Shown piece by piece: positions 43,844 to 52,411 of a DNA stretch of 64,000 nucleotides. The stretch's first letter is position 1. The number at the start of each line of letters is the position of its first letter. Location: the NCBI RefSeq assembly GCF_051175565.1, contig NZ_CP195105.1, forward strand, positions 248,001 through 312,000, read 5' to 3'. The stretch comes from Daejeonia sp002484105. Its GTDB lineage: Bacteria > Bacteroidota > Bacteroidia > Flavobacteriales > Weeksellaceae. The notes beneath the pieces were generated by a model. That model saw only the letters and a program-made list of their open reading frames with translations, was not told the DNA's origin and made no database searches. Both the position numbers and the translations under genes were made by a program.

Positions 43844-44839
43844 TTATTTCTTAATTTCAAAAGTGGCTGCAGGCGGTGGTGTTGCATTCTGTGCGCTGTC
43901 TTTCCGTGTCTGGCTGACGTCATATTTTGCTTTGCTTATTTCTTTGCGTTCTTTTCTGGCCTGTTCTTCTTTCTCTATTCTGGCGAGTTCCGCTTTATGT
44001 TTCTCGGTCAGGCGGGCTTTCTGGGCTTCAACCTCTTTGGTGAGCTTTGCGAATTTTTCTTTTTCTTCCTCCAGTTTTTTTCTCAGATCTACGGCATTTT
44101 TGGCGTAGTCGGTATCCGGAAGTTCTCTTTCTACAAACCGGGTATATGCCAAAGCATTGTCCAGACGTTCAGCCTTCAGGTCATATACAGAATTTACGGC
44201 GAGTTCATATTTTGATTTCAGGATATAGTTGTAGATTTTCGGCCGAAGTTTGGTTCCCGGAAAATCTTCCAGCACATTTTCAAAAGTTACGTCTGATGCT
44301 TTGTACTGCGCCATATTAAAGTACTGCCTGGCATTTTCGTATGCTTTGAATTCCTGCTTGTACATCAATTCTTCAATCAGTTTGTTGATGTTTTTGGAAC
44401 GGTCTGAGCTCGGATAATTGTTCAGAAAATCCTGAAGTTCATTGATGGCAAGATCGGTGTTGCTCTGATCGAGATTATAGTCCAGAGATCCTTCATAATA
44501 GCAAAGTGCAGACATATAGGCAGCTTCTTCTCTTCTGGGATCGTCGGGAAATGATACGGAAAATTTCTTGAACTGATGCCCGGCAAGTTTGTAGTTTTTA
44601 TCATAATAATTGGCATAAGCCGAATTAAAAACAACATTGGGAGCATCGTCTGTTCCTGCTACAAGATTCGGGAGACGGTCATAAAGCGCCAAAGCATTCG
44701 TCCATTTCTTCGCAGCATAATATTCGTTGGCGGTTTTGAGAATCAGGTTTTTGTCTGCACTCTTCATGGCATCATTAAACTTTTTGTTACATGACGTCAG
44801 CGCCAGAGCTGCTGCAAAAACAACACTAAACTTTTTCAT
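43844..44839 (-). CDS. bamD: Outer membrane protein assembly factor BamD
   Basis: 331 residues. Lipoprotein of the BAM complex that folds outer-membrane proteins. Signal with lipobox ALTSC (C17). TPR helices follow: ANEYYAAKKWTNALALYDRL, YKLAGHQFKKFSVSFPDDPR, EAAYMSALCYYEGS, LDYNLDQSNTDLAINELQDF. The C-terminal ~80 residues are a charged coiled coil (EEEKEKFAKLTKEVEAQKAR) longer than in Proteobacteria, ending in a Pro/Ala tail. First gene of the bamD-rpoZ-coaBC-porD run. Confidence 0.95.
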   Translation of the reverse strand: MKKFSVVFAAALALTSCNKKFNDAMKSADKNLILKTANEYYAAKKWTNALALYDRLPNLVAGTDDAPNVVFNSAYANYYDKNYKLAGHQFKKFSVSFPDDPRREEAAYMSALCYYEGSLDYNLDQSNTDLAINELQDFLNNYPSSDRSKNINKLIEELMYKQEFKAYENARQYFNMAQYKASDVTFENVLEDFPGTKLRPKIYNYILKSKYELAVNSVYDLKAERLDNALAYTRFVERELPDTDYAKNAVDLRKKLEEEKEKFAKLTKEVEAQKARLTEKHKAELARIEKEEQARKERKEISKAKYDVSQTRKDSAQNATPPPAATFEIKK

Positions 44840-44929
44840 AAAAATCTTTCAGCAGTGAAAATATTTGTATTCAGACTGCAAAAATATAACTTTTTTATCA
44901 AGAATATTTTTTTTATGATACTTTAACGT

Positions 44930-45562
44930 TTATATTTCAGGCTGATAACCCAGCAGGGAAAATATCGTCTGGTAAAGCGTAGTACGGATTTTCTTTTCGG
45001 ATTCTTCAAGGTAATTCCGGTCGTTGGAATTGGAAATATATTGCTCGTAGAATTTTTTGTTGCGGATCACAAAAAGCGCCGAACCTATCACCATCGTCAG
45101 TACATCTTCTGCATGGGGAGCAAACTGAAAAACACCAGAGCCCACACCTTTGCGGATCACTTCGTCAAACTTCTCCACCGCCATTTTATAAAACTCCTGC
45201 AACTCGTCGTCCATAATATCCGTATTGCGCATTTCCTGCTTAACAAAACCGTGAAAATATTTGTAGCGGAACATTTGCCCGATGATAAATCTGATGATTT
45301 CCTTCACCTGCATTTCCGGTTTGCCATCGCGGATGGTATGCGCAAATTCTGCAAAATTCTCGCGCGTTTTCTGCACACGGTATTGGTACAGATAGGCCAG
45401 CATTTTTTCTTTAGAACCAAAATAATACGATATCATCGCTACATTGATGCCTGCTTTCGAGCAGATGTCCCGCACCGAAGTTCCTTCATAACCTTTTCTG
45501 GCGATCAGTTCTTCTGCCACATCAAGAATCATGATCTGCTTGTCTGTAAATTTTTTCTTCAT
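44930..45562 (-). CDS. TetR/AcrR family transcriptional regulator
   Basis: 210 residues from the ATG at 45560-45562 (MKKKFTDKQIMILDVAEELI); the frame extends upstream to 45652 but that part looks non-coding. The helix-turn-helix is GTSVRDICSKAGINVAMISY, followed by YFGSKEKMLAYLY, a standard TetR N-terminus. The C-terminal ligand domain (residues ~60-205) has no diagnostic motif. It does not adjoin an obvious efflux operon; the nearest upstream region is a 448-base gap. Ligand and target unknown. Confidence 0.92.
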   Translation of the reverse strand: MKKKFTDKQIMILDVAEELIARKGYEGTSVRDICSKAGINVAMISYYFGSKEKMLAYLYQYRVQKTRENFAEFAHTIRDGKPEMQVKEIIRFIIGQMFRYKYFHGFVKQEMRNTDIMDDELQEFYKMAVEKFDEVIRKGVGSGVFQFAPHAEDVLTMVIGSALFVIRNKKFYEQYISNSNDRNYLEESEKKIRTTLYQTIFSLLGYQPEI

Positions 45563-46010
45563 CTCCAGTCGTTTAGCGTTCCTGCAAGCAAAAATAATAA
45601 CAAAATGTTTGAAGTGTTTAATTTTATTAAATATTTTTACAAAAATCATCATCCACAGAGTCTTTGGTGTTAAAATACAAGCAAAGCGATTTTATGATAT
45701 CAGATTATCAAACATATTCAGAATATAATGCAAGGCATAACAATGGCTTTTAGAATTTTGTCTCTTCTTGTTTAAATTTTATTGCTGAAATTTTTACAGG
45801 TTTTTTGAGATGGGTTTTTGCTTCATATTTGCAGATTCAGTGGATTAAACAAAACAGGAAATGGAAAACATGCTGAAAAGAGCATCCGAATTCAACAAAG
45901 ATGATTCTGGGAGACTCTAAAAAATTTTCGGTAAAATTTTCAACATTCGTTTAATTTCCCGCTGCCTTTTTCTGAAACCCGTCACAAGCTCTTATCTTTG
46001 TGGGGACAAT
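45563..46010. other. Intergenic region between TetR gene and tatD
   Basis: 448 bases, AT-rich, between two divergent genes. It includes a 19-codon open frame at 45861-45920 with no support, and a -7 element just before tatD. TetR auto-operators are expected near 45600-45750, but I found no clean palindrome. Otherwise nothing identified. Confidence 0.5.
45993..46000 (+). promoter_or_regulatory. Putative -7 element of tatD (TATCTTTG)
   Basis: TATCTTTG is a full match to TAnnTTTG and ends 10 bases before the tatD ATG at 46011. Transcription would start a few bases before the ATG, so the mRNA would be nearly leaderless. Confidence 0.45.
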
Positions 46011-46673
46011 ATGCTTTTTTTTGATTTTCATTTTCATCATCCCCGCCATACCAGCGGCATCCGCAATCTCAGTCTTCTGGAGCCGCCGGGAGATTCTGCA
46101 TTCTCTGCCGGGATCCATCCGGAAGATATCCTGCTGCATCCGGAAAAAAGCTGGAACTGGCTGCAGAACGTTTCCCAGCATCCAAACTGTGTGGCCATTG
46201 GCGAATGTGGCCTCGATGGCCGTACTGGCATAAGCGATCTCTTCCAGGAAAAGATTTTCAGACAGCAAATCAACCTTGCAGAAGAACTTCATAAACCGAT
46301 GATTATCCATTGTGTACGACGATTCTCAAACCTTCTTCACGACAGGAAGACAAGCACAGTTCCGATGATTATTCACGGATTCAACAAAAAAGAAACGGTT
46401 GCCGACAGCCTCCTCCGTGCCGGATTTTCCCTCTCTTTTGGGAAAGCAGTATTTCATCACGTATCTTTGCAGCAGATTTTAAAGAAAATTCCACTCAACC
46501 GGGTTTTTCTTGAAACCGATGACGCTGATTTTGACATTCGCCTGCTGTACGAAAAAGTGGCAGAAATCAAAAAGATATCTGTTGAAGAACTGGCAGACGC
46601 CATCGAAAATCACCTGAAACAACTGAAACTCTATGGAAAAAATATGGCTGGAGAGAACGGAACTCCTCATTAA
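46011..46673 (+). CDS. tatD: TatD family metal-dependent hydrolase
   Basis: 220 residues, shorter than the usual ~260. Metal-binding residues of the TatD fold are all present: FDFHFHHP (H7, H9), IGECGLDG with the bridging glutamate, IIHCVRR and IIHGFN histidines, and LETDDADF with the last aspartate. Relatives are 3'-5' DNA exonucleases or deacylases. Loop regions are trimmed, not lost from the core. Its last 41 bases overlap tcdA, so translation is coupled. Confidence 0.9.
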   Translation: MLFFDFHFHHPRHTSGIRNLSLLEPPGDSAFSAGIHPEDILLHPEKSWNWLQNVSQHPNCVAIGECGLDGRTGISDLFQEKIFRQQINLAEELHKPMIIHCVRRFSNLLHDRKTSTVPMIIHGFNKKETVADSLLRAGFSLSFGKAVFHHVSLQQILKKIPLNRVFLETDDADFDIRLLYEKVAEIKKISVEELADAIENHLKQLKLYGKNMAGENGTPH

Positions 46674-47370
46674 AGAAGATGGGCTGAAGAAACTGCAGAA
46701 TGCCAGTGTGCTGATTGTTGGCCTTGGTGGGGTAGGTTCTTTTGCTGCAGAATTTGTCGCAAGAGCCGGCGTGGGAAAGATGACCCTTGCAGATGGCGAT
46801 ACGGTGGACATCACCAACATCAACAGGCAGATTCCCGCACTGCATTCTACCATTGGAAGACCAAAAGTGGAAGTGGTGGCAGCACGGCTTCTGGACATTA
46901 ATCCTGATCTTCAGCTGACAAATATCAACCGTTTCCTGAATCCGGAAGACATGGAAAACCTGCTCGACAATGGAAACTTTGATTATATTATGGACTGTAT
47001 TGACAGTATTTCGCCCAAACTCACCCTGATAAAGGCAGCACGCCAGCGGAAGATAAAAATAGTAAGTGTAATGGGAGCAGGCGGAAAAAAAGATCCGTCC
47101 AAAGTAATGGTGCGCGACATCAGCAAAACCCGGGACTGCTACCTTGCCAAACAGATTCGCAAACGCCTCAAAAAGGAAAACATCCACAAAGGCTTCCGCT
47201 GTGTTTTCAGTACAGAACTGCAGGACGCAAACAGCCTGAAACTTACCGATGGCAGCAATTTCAAAAAATCTTTTTATGGAACCATCAGCTACATGCCGGC
47301 AATCTTCGGCCTTTATGCGGCTTCGGAAGTGATCAACTGGCTCCTGAAAAACAAAAACCCGGAACTGTGA
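46633..47370 (+). CDS. tcdA: tRNA threonylcarbamoyladenosine dehydratase (TcdA, ThiF/E1-like)
   Basis: 245 residues. ATP-dependent enzyme that cyclises t6A37 in tRNA. The Rossmann nucleotide loop is IVGLGGVGSFAAEFVARAGV near residue 30, followed by DGDTVDITNINRQIPA, and the family end region RCVFSTE and KKSFYGTISYMPAIFGLYAA. It overlaps tatD by 41 bases and rnpA by 4. A group of RNA-processing genes (tcdA, rnpA) is thus made from one transcript. Confidence 0.94.
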   Translation: MEKIWLERTELLIKEDGLKKLQNASVLIVGLGGVGSFAAEFVARAGVGKMTLADGDTVDITNINRQIPALHSTIGRPKVEVVAARLLDINPDLQLTNINRFLNPEDMENLLDNGNFDYIMDCIDSISPKLTLIKAARQRKIKIVSVMGAGGKKDPSKVMVRDISKTRDCYLAKQIRKRLKKENIHKGFRCVFSTELQDANSLKLTDGSNFKKSFYGTISYMPAIFGLYAASEVINWLLKNKNPEL

Positions 47371-47723
47371 AAAACACCTACCCACGCCACGAAAAACTGA
47401 AACAGAAAAAGGAAATCGCCCTTCTCTTTGAAAAAGGGAAATGGAAAAGTTGCGGGCGGCTCCGTATTATTTCATCTTCTGTTTCTGATGGCGAACAAGG
47501 AAAATTTGCTGTTTCTGTATCCAAAAGATACTTCAAAAAATCGGTGGACCGCAACCGCATCAAACGCCTGATGCGCGAATGCTACCGCCTGCATAAAGAT
47601 GAATTTTATGCGGTTTTTGGAAGTTCTTCGCACAACATGATGTTCTGGACATCATCTACAAAGCCCAATTCGTTGACAGAGGTGGAAGAGGAATTCAGGA
47701 AACTTTGCCTTCCCAAAAAATAA
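47367..47723 (+). CDS. rnpA: Ribonuclease P protein component
   Basis: 118 residues; protein subunit that helps RNase P RNA cut tRNA leaders. Start codon is GTG (47367-47369), overlapping the tcdA stop TGA. The RNR motif lies in FAVSVSKRYFKKSVDRNRIK, followed by RLMRECYRLH. It is not next to rpmH or a replication origin here; the neighbours are tcdA and a DUF4126 gene. Confidence 0.95.
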   Translation: MKNTYPRHEKLKQKKEIALLFEKGKWKSCGRLRIISSSVSDGEQGKFAVSVSKRYFKKSVDRNRIKRLMRECYRLHKDEFYAVFGSSSHNMMFWTSSTKPNSLTEVEEEFRKLCLPKK

Positions 47724-47777
47724 AACCTCCGGCTTATGCATATTTTTTGTAATTTCCGTTGGAAATACAATAATATT

Positions 47778-48392
47778 ATGCTTGATTCTCAGCTTTGGAC
47801 CTATGCACTCAGTGCCTTTATCGGGATTGGCCTGGCAGCAGCTTCCGGATTCCGCGTTTTTCTACCGATGTTTGCCGTAAGCCTCGCTTCATTTATGGGA
47901 TGGATCAGCCTGCCCGAAAATTTTCACTGGCTTGCCGGCCTTCCGGCACTTATTGCAACCGGGATAGCAATGGTGGTAGAAATCCTGGCTTATTATATCC
48001 CTTTTGTTGATCATATTCTGGACACCATCAACATTCCGCTTGCCGTGGTAGCGGGATCGCTGCTTTTTGCCAGCCAGTTTGCTACAATGGACGCATTTCC
48101 GCTCTGGGCTCTCGCGCTGATTGCGGGTGGAGGAACAGCAGCAACCATCAGTACCGGATTTGCTGGGACACGTGCTGCATCAACAGGCACGACCGGTGGG
48201 CTCGGAAACCCCATCGTCGCCACCACCGAAACTGCAGGCGCCGGCATCATGTCGGTAATGGCACTTGCCCTTCCGATACTTGCAGCAGCTATTGCCATCA
48301 TTCTGGTAGTACTGGTCTGGATTCTGGGTAAAAAAATGTGGAACAGTTTCCGTAAAAAAACGGATAGCCCCGCAAACGGCTTCTCAGAATAA
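47778..48392 (+). CDS. DUF4126 family membrane protein
   Basis: 204 residues from the ATG at 47778-47780 (MLDSQLWTYALSAFIGIGLA); a frame from 47736 adds 14 less likely residues. About six membrane helices, very rich in Ala and Gly. The DUF4126 pattern is visible in GLAAASGFRVFLPMFAVSLA near the start, the VDHILDTINIPLAVVAGSLL stretch, and TRAASTGTTGGLGNPIVATT. Function unknown. It ends 15 bases from a convergent gene. Confidence 0.88.
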   Translation: MLDSQLWTYALSAFIGIGLAAASGFRVFLPMFAVSLASFMGWISLPENFHWLAGLPALIATGIAMVVEILAYYIPFVDHILDTINIPLAVVAGSLLFASQFATMDAFPLWALALIAGGGTAATISTGFAGTRAASTGTTGGLGNPIVATTETAGAGIMSVMALALPILAAAIAIILVVLVWILGKKMWNSFRKKTDSPANGFSE

Positions 48393-48407
48393 GGATGATA
48401 CAAAATC

Positions 48408-50438
48408 TTACTTACCGGTCTTTATCTCTCTGACTTCCAAAATTTTTCCTCGGAAGTAATCTTCTTTTTCAGGATATTTTGCGATCAGTGTTTCGTAGGC
48501 AGCAATGGCTTTAGAGTAAAGTTTCTGCGTTACATAAAGCCCGGCAAGTGTTTCGGTCATCAGGTGGGAGATGTCATCTTCCTTTTCCTTAACGGTAAAA
48601 TCAGCATCCTTGTTGACACGGGAAATTTTTGGATTGGTTTCGATAAAGGTTTCTATTGCCTTCTGCTTTTTGTTGTCAGCAGCATCTTCAGGACTGGAAC
48701 CGTCCTGACCACTTCCCTCTTCAACAATCTGTTTATCAGAAACTAAAGCAGAATCCGACTTATCCAGTTTCAACCAGTTTTGCCAGGTATTGATAAAATG
48801 TGGTACATTGCTGCTCTCCGTTTCGCTTTCAGTATCCAAGGAATTTTTATCCATAACGGATTCCGGTATTTCATCTTCTGTGATAGGTTTCAGTTCTTCA
48901 GAAAAAAAAGAAACATTCAGCACAGGCCGTTCTTCTCCTGAAACTTCAAAATACTGGTTTTCAGAAATTTCCGGTTTCTTTTCCTGCACTTCGGGTTCTG
49001 GAGCACGGTCGGGCAGTGGCCATTGTACAGACATTGGTCTCCATTCTGTATCAGCAGCTTCCAGACGTTCAATTTCAGATGGAGAAATCTTGTCATCCCA
49101 TATTTCTTCATCTTTGCTTTCCGTCGCTTCAACCCGTTGAATATCTGGTGATAAGCTACCATAATTTTCTACGAAATCAATACTGTTGCATTGCGGTTCT
49201 TCCGGTTTGGAAGGTGTATGAAGCACCGCAGAGGTATTCTTTCTGGCAGCTTTCATTTTGGCCTCTACTTCTGCAATCAGACGCTGCATTTCGTCTTCGT
49301 GGCGATTTATAGAGGAATGGCTGACGGGAGGTGTTGCTGAGATATTTCCTGCAGAAGAAATCCGTACATCCGGCATAAACTCATGGATTCCATGAAAACT
49401 CAAATCGGCAGAATTTTCCAATTCCTTTTCTTTATTTTCAGGGTGCTGCATATCCATATTCAACTCTTCCGTAAAACTTTCCGCATCAGAAGTTTCTATA
49501 TACTCAGATTCGTCAACCGCTTTCCTCTCCTCATCAATTTCCTGTGCGAGCGGTTCTACCTCATGAAAACTTATAGATGATGCATGTTCCACAACCTCTT
49601 TTTCAGATTCAGGATGTTCTTCCGTTACGATACTTTCTTTCGAGAAGTTTTCCGCATCAGGAGTTTCTTTATATTCAGATTCGTCAATTGATTTTTTCTC
49701 CTCATCAATTTCCCGTGCGAGCGGTTCTACCTCATGAAAACTTAAATATGATGCATGTTCCACAACCTCTTTTTCAGATTCAGGATGTTCTTCCGTTACG
49801 ATATTTTCTTTAGAGAAATTTTCCGCATCAGGAGTTTCTTTATATTCAGATTCGTCAATTGATTTTTTCTCCTCATCAATTTCCCGTGCGAGCGGTTCTA
49901 CCTCATGAAAACTTAAATATGATGCATGTTCCACAACCTCTTTTTCAGATTCAGGATGTTCTTCCGTTACGATATTTTCTTTAGAGAAATTTTCCGCATC
50001 AGGCGTTTCTTTATATTCAGCTTCGTCAATTGATTTTTTCTCCTCATCAATTTCCTGTGCGAGCGGTTCTACCTCATGAAAACTTATAGATGATGCATGT
50101 TCCACAACCTCTTTTTCAGATTCAGGATGTTCTTCCGTTACGATATTTTCTTTGGAGAAATTTTCCGCATCAGGAAGGGTTTCAACAATTTCTTTCTGTC
50201 GTCCGTCTTCCCTGTTGATGAAACTGTACAGAATTTTTTTATCCGTTGTATACGCTGCTGTTTCCGTCAGTATATTTTTAAAATCCTCCGGCTGATACCG
50301 GTGGATACCGTACAAATAAACTGCCCTTAGACTCTGAATATAGGGATGCTGGGCTATTTCGTTCTGAAGCATCTGCAAGTCTTCCCGCAGGATTTTCTCC
50401 GGATATTTCAGTAGTTCTGTCGTTCTTCCGTCTATCAT
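48408..50438 (-). CDS. Large acidic protein with 57-residue tandem repeats and C-terminal TPR-like helices
   Basis: 676 residues, strongly acidic, no signal peptide. Residues 1-85 are a conserved helical domain (KYPEKILREDLQMLQNEIAQ). Residues 89-316 are four near-identical 57-residue repeats, each PDAENFSKENIVTEEHPESE followed by KEVVEHAS and LSFHEVEPLA, and then a fifth partial, diverged copy. A long low-complexity region follows. The last ~50 residues (LAGLYVTQKLYSKAIAAYET, LIAKYPEKEDYF) look like one TPR unit. It overlaps the lptE stop by one base. I recall large TPR-ended proteins at this place in relatives; the function is unknown. Confidence 0.8.
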   Translation of the reverse strand: MIDGRTTELLKYPEKILREDLQMLQNEIAQHPYIQSLRAVYLYGIHRYQPEDFKNILTETAAYTTDKKILYSFINREDGRQKEIVETLPDAENFSKENIVTEEHPESEKEVVEHASSISFHEVEPLAQEIDEEKKSIDEAEYKETPDAENFSKENIVTEEHPESEKEVVEHASYLSFHEVEPLAREIDEEKKSIDESEYKETPDAENFSKENIVTEEHPESEKEVVEHASYLSFHEVEPLAREIDEEKKSIDESEYKETPDAENFSKESIVTEEHPESEKEVVEHASSISFHEVEPLAQEIDEERKAVDESEYIETSDAESFTEELNMDMQHPENKEKELENSADLSFHGIHEFMPDVRISSAGNISATPPVSHSSINRHEDEMQRLIAEVEAKMKAARKNTSAVLHTPSKPEEPQCNSIDFVENYGSLSPDIQRVEATESKDEEIWDDKISPSEIERLEAADTEWRPMSVQWPLPDRAPEPEVQEKKPEISENQYFEVSGEERPVLNVSFFSEELKPITEDEIPESVMDKNSLDTESETESSNVPHFINTWQNWLKLDKSDSALVSDKQIVEEGSGQDGSSPEDAADNKKQKAIETFIETNPKISRVNKDADFTVKEKEDDISHLMTETLAGLYVTQKLYSKAIAAYETLIAKYPEKEDYFRGKILEVREIKTGK
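49368..50174 (-). repeat. Coding tandem repeat, 171-bp period, four full copies plus a diverged fifth
   Basis: Units run 50174-50004, 50003-49833, 49832-49662 and 49661-49491, with a diverged partial unit to about 49368. The forward-strand marker TTTTCCGCATCAGG recurs near 49648, 49819, 49990 and 50161, exactly 171 bases apart. Units two and three are nearly identical at the DNA level. The period is a multiple of three, so copy-number change keeps the frame. Confidence 0.95.
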
Positions 50439-51007
50439 TACCAGTCTGCTATTATATCATTAAAGATTTTGTTGATGATGCGCTCTGTTACAATTTTCAC
50501 CTGAGACTGCTCGATCTGGTTGATATCCAGGTCACTGCTATAGGTGGATTCGTCTGTATAGGTGCGGTCAAAATTTTTCTGAGGTTCATATTTGTTTTCG
50601 TAATGAACCTTTACCGAAATGGTCATTTTGTTCTGTGAGGTCTGTATCGTTCCCGAAGAGGTCGATACCGAACTTGAAGAAACCGTTGCCGGCGTACTTG
50701 GATTATAGTCGGTAATCTCTCCTTCGATCAGGATGTCCGGATTCTCCTTGGTTCCCTTCAGTGTTGTACGCTGCAGAAAGCGGTTCTGCACATCCGTCGA
50801 AAACTGCTGTGCAAGTGTTGGGTTTTTCAGCGCGGAATTATCAATAAATTCGTTGATCTGGATTGTTTTGATATTTGGATCGAGCGTGGAACCCGTAAAG
50901 GAATAGCACGACACCAGCACTAAAGAAGCCGCCATCAGCAGAAATACGCTGCAGACACTGAGGATTTTTTTATATTGCCCCATTGGGAAACTTTTTGGGA
51001 TATTCAT
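50438..51007 (-). CDS. lptE: LptE family lipoprotein (LPS assembly)
   Basis: 189 residues. N-terminal membrane signal (residues ~13-33) with a lipobox near LVSCYSF. The mature part matches the Bacteroidota LptE: YSFTGSTLDPNIKTIQINEF, then LAQQFSTDVQNRFLQRT and DILIEGEITDY, with a Ser/Thr-rich loop. LptE plugs the LptD barrel that places lipopolysaccharide in the outer membrane. An inner ATG at 50983 is possible. Its stop and the next ATG overlap (TAATG). Confidence 0.88.
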   Translation of the reverse strand: MNIPKSFPMGQYKKILSVCSVFLLMAASLVLVSCYSFTGSTLDPNIKTIQINEFIDNSALKNPTLAQQFSTDVQNRFLQRTTLKGTKENPDILIEGEITDYNPSTPATVSSSSVSTSSGTIQTSQNKMTISVKVHYENKYEPQKNFDRTYTDESTYSSDLDINQIEQSQVKIVTERIINKIFNDIIADW

Positions 51008-51045
51008 AAGAAAAACTGCAATTAATAAACAGAATATGTAAAAGA

Positions 51046-52344
51046 TTATTCTTCCGGATGGTCGAGATTATACTGTTTGATTTTCCGGTAGAGTGTGCGC
51101 TGCGAAATGCCAAGTTCTGCAGCAGCCTTGTTGCGGCGTCCGTTATGTTTTTCCAAAGCTTTAATGATCAGTTCTTTTTCATTGTTCTGTAACGACAGGG
51201 AATTTGCAGGGCGGGATTCTTCCAACTCGATATCTTCCACATCATCATATTCGTCCGACGGCGTGGTGATGATGGTGGGGTTCTGAACTTCTTTTTCGGG
51301 ATGTTCAAAATACAGCAGTGAACTCGGATTGGATCCGGTCTGGCTGTCAGGATTATAAATCCGGCTGATCAAATTTTTCTCCTGACTGCTGAGTTCTTTG
51401 TCGTTTCTGCCTTTAATCAGTTCCGAAGTTAAGGATTTTAAATCATTAATATCATTCCTCATATCAAAAAGAATCTTATACATGATTTCTCTCTCGGAAC
51501 TGAAATCGGAACCGCCACTGGAGGGCGTACCACCTTTCTGAATCACAGCAGGAAGCTGCGCACCCATCGGGATATATTCTGAAAGCCTTTCGGCATTGAC
51601 TTCTCTTTTCTGTTCCACCACCGTCATCTGCTCTGCCAGATTTCTAAGCTGGCGCACATTGCCGGGGAAGGGATAATGATCAAGATAATGTACGGCGTCT
51701 TCAGTAAGTACAAGCTCGGGCATCCGGTATTTTTCTGCAAAATCGATGGCAAATTTCCGGAACAGCAAATGGATATCCGAACCCCGTTCCCGCAATGGTG
51801 GCATATCAATCTGCACTGTATTGAGGCGGTAATAGAGGTCTTCACGAAAACGTCCGTCGGTAATGGCATTCATCATATTGACATTGGTGGCAGCCACAAT
51901 ACGCACGTCCGTTTTCTGTACCTGAGAAGAACCCACTTTCATAAATTCGCCACTTTCCAGAACGCGCAGGAGCCTCACCTGAGTCTGCAAAGGAAGCTCG
52001 CCTACTTCATCCAGAAAAATCGTTCCGCCGTCTGCCACTTCAAAATAGCCTTTACGGGTGGAAGTTGCTCCGGTAAACGCTCCTTTTTCATGACCGAAAA
52101 GTTCGGAATCTATCGTTCCTTCCGGGATAGCGCCACAATTGACAACAATATAGGGTTTGTGCTTTCTGCGGGATTCCCCGTGAATAATTTTGGGGATAAA
52201 CTCCTTTCCTGTACCACTTTCTCCAATGACGAGAACCGATATATCTGTAGGCGCTACCTGAACAGCCTTCTCTATTGCACGGTTGAGCGGAGGATAATTT
52301 CCGATAATACCGAATCTGTTTTTTATGGACTGAAGATCTGCCAT
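51046..52344 (-). CDS. Sigma-54-dependent transcriptional activator without sensory domain
   Basis: 432 residues. The AAA+ domain starts almost at residue 12, so no receiver or PAS domain is present. Walker A GESGTGKE (41-48), the sigma-54 contact loop GAFTGA (88-93), Walker B TIFLDEVGEL (109-118), arginine-finger stretch FREDLYYRLN. After a linker with acidic and low-complexity parts, a Fis-type helix-turn-helix ends the protein (RRNKAAAELGISQRTLYRKI). It lies between miaB and lptE on the same strand, an arrangement common in this phylum. Confidence 0.94.
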   Translation of the reverse strand: MADLQSIKNRFGIIGNYPPLNRAIEKAVQVAPTDISVLVIGESGTGKEFIPKIIHGESRRKHKPYIVVNCGAIPEGTIDSELFGHEKGAFTGATSTRKGYFEVADGGTIFLDEVGELPLQTQVRLLRVLESGEFMKVGSSQVQKTDVRIVAATNVNMMNAITDGRFREDLYYRLNTVQIDMPPLRERGSDIHLLFRKFAIDFAEKYRMPELVLTEDAVHYLDHYPFPGNVRQLRNLAEQMTVVEQKREVNAERLSEYIPMGAQLPAVIQKGGTPSSGGSDFSSEREIMYKILFDMRNDINDLKSLTSELIKGRNDKELSSQEKNLISRIYNPDSQTGSNPSSLLYFEHPEKEVQNPTIITTPSDEYDDVEDIELEESRPANSLSLQNNEKELIIKALEKHNGRRNKAAAELGISQRTLYRKIKQYNLDHPEE

Positions 52345-52411
52345 ATTTTTTTGAATTCTTAGTTAAACATTAAGGTTGATTTCAAGATCCTGTTATTGTC
52401 TGAAATATTTC

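Noticed and set aside
45861..45920. 19-codon frame with ATG before tatD
   Set aside because: Too short, no sign of conservation can be judged here, and it lies upstream of the putative promoter.
49368..50174. The 171-bp repeats as a CRISPR or integron-like array
   Set aside because: They lie in one long reading frame and vary like a coding tandem repeat, with no spacers.
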